Assembly (NCBI GenBank): GCA_030168575.1 | Contig: CP115555.1 | Span: 186,001-250,000, forward strand | Reading direction: 5' to 3' | DNA length: 64,000 nucleotides | Source of the DNA: Methanomassiliicoccales archaeon LGM-RCC1 | GTDB lineage: Archaea > Thermoplasmatota > Thermoplasmata > Methanomassiliicoccales > Methanomethylophilaceae | Notes under the pieces: model-generated | Told to the model about the DNA's origin: nothing | Seen by the model: the letters and a program-made list of their open reading frames with translations, nothing else | Databases searched by the model: none | Part shown: one piece after another, positions 63,603 to 64,000 of the stretch | Position numbering within the stretch: position 1 is the stretch's first letter | Layout: the number at the start of each line of letters is the position of its first letter | Program-made: the position numbers and the translations under genes

Positions 63603-64000
63603 ATGGATAAGTTGAAAGTCGGAATACTAGGTGCCACCGGTATGGTGGGGCAGAGATTCGTGTCCCTGCTGGCAGACCACCCCTGGTACGAGATCACCGT
63701 GCTCGCCGCCAGCGAGCGTTCTGCGGGCAAGACATACATGGATGCCCTCGGAGGACGCTGGAGCATCGAGACACCGGTCCCCGAGAAGATCGGGAAGATG
63801 ATGGTACAGAACGTGGCCGACATAGACGATATCTGCAGCAAGGTGGACTTCGTGTTCAGCGCCCTCAGCATGTCGAAGGAGGAGATCAGGAAGATCGAGG
63901 ACGACTACGCCAAGAAGGAGATCCCGGTCGTATCCAACAACAGCGCTCACCGCTGGACCCCCGACGTACCCATGATCCTCCCCGAGATCAACCCGCACCA
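63603..64000 (+). CDS. asd: Aspartate-semialdehyde dehydrogenase (partial, N-terminal)
   Basis: Reduces aspartyl phosphate to the semialdehyde for Thr, Met and Lys synthesis. The N-terminal NADP-binding motif GILGATGMVGQRFVSLL and the archaeal/fungal-type block VVSNNSAHRW, PEINPH are present. The catalytic cysteine lies past the window end. Confidence 0.93.
   Translation, partial: MDKLKVGILGATGMVGQRFVSLLADHPWYEITVLAASERSAGKTYMDALGGRWSIETPVPEKIGKMMVQNVADIDDICSKVDFVFSALSMSKEEIRKIEDDYAKKEIPVVSNNSAHRWTPDVPMILPEINPH

Overview
The window comes from a hydrogen-dependent methanogenic archaeon, most likely a gut-type Methanomassiliicoccales (Methanomethylophilaceae-like). The evidence is an mvhADG-hdrA cluster, a methanogenesis marker 8 protein, the archaeal exosome/proteasome gene string, archaeal ribosomal and translation genes, archaeal TATA boxes (TTTAAATA/TTTATATA), an intron-containing tRNA-Tyr with C1-G72, and a stop-codon profile with no TAG. 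Of about 60 closed genes I count about 51 TGA, 9 TAA and 0 TAG, as expected of a lineage that reads UAG as pyrrolysine. No pyl gene lies in the window, so the lineage and the amber decoding are inferences.

Layout. 1-5250 (minus): F420-non-reducing hydrogenase mvhA (cut by the window edge), mvhG, mvhD and a double-length hdrA. 5251-10793 (plus): AT-rich structured leader, then pop5-psmA-SBDS-rrp4-rrp41-rrp42-L37Ae-rpoP-pcc1-prefoldin beta. 10869-18309: ABC-2 exporter pair, DHH phosphoesterase, tyrS, TctA-like permease, MFS exporter, hotdog thioesterase. 18432-24602: a large HRDC-DUF4011-SF1 helicase-nuclease running into copZ-copA. 24531-28325: diphthamide ligase, rpiA, and the translation/RNP string L44e-S27e-aIF2alpha-nop10-PAC2.

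28484-38746 is the accessory heart of the window: a tRNA-Tyr gene whose 3' end is the left attachment site of a 10.15-kb integrated element. A 20-bp perfect direct repeat (41 nt imperfect) bounds it at 28577 and 38727. It carries a rolling-circle-type Rep, a GC-rich block of GAA-loop mini-hairpins, a 1759-residue secreted and membrane-anchored surface protein interrupted by one in-frame TAG, decayed DUF3800 genes, a ribbon-helix-helix regulator divergent from a 40-aa ORF and a tyrosine integrase, with a 9-bp inverted repeat between them. Just beyond the right repeat lies an intact DUF3800 gene. Two DUF3800 genes share a conserved 43-nt hairpin at their 3' ends, preceded on the opposite strand by a TATA box at fixed distance: a candidate antisense small RNA partner.

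40155-64000 is ordinary chromosome again: a secreted protein, methanogenesis marker 8, CaCA exchanger, heavy-metal P-type ATPase, a split cobalt ECF transporter (cbiMN / cbiQOO), PAP2 phosphatase, DUF853 ATPase, flavodoxin, an AGCS symporter remnant, a polyferredoxin, two CPA2 antiporters of unusual C-terminal architecture, deoxyadenosine/SAH deaminase, MBL hydrolase, a transglutaminase-like exoprotein, small membrane proteins and the start of asd.
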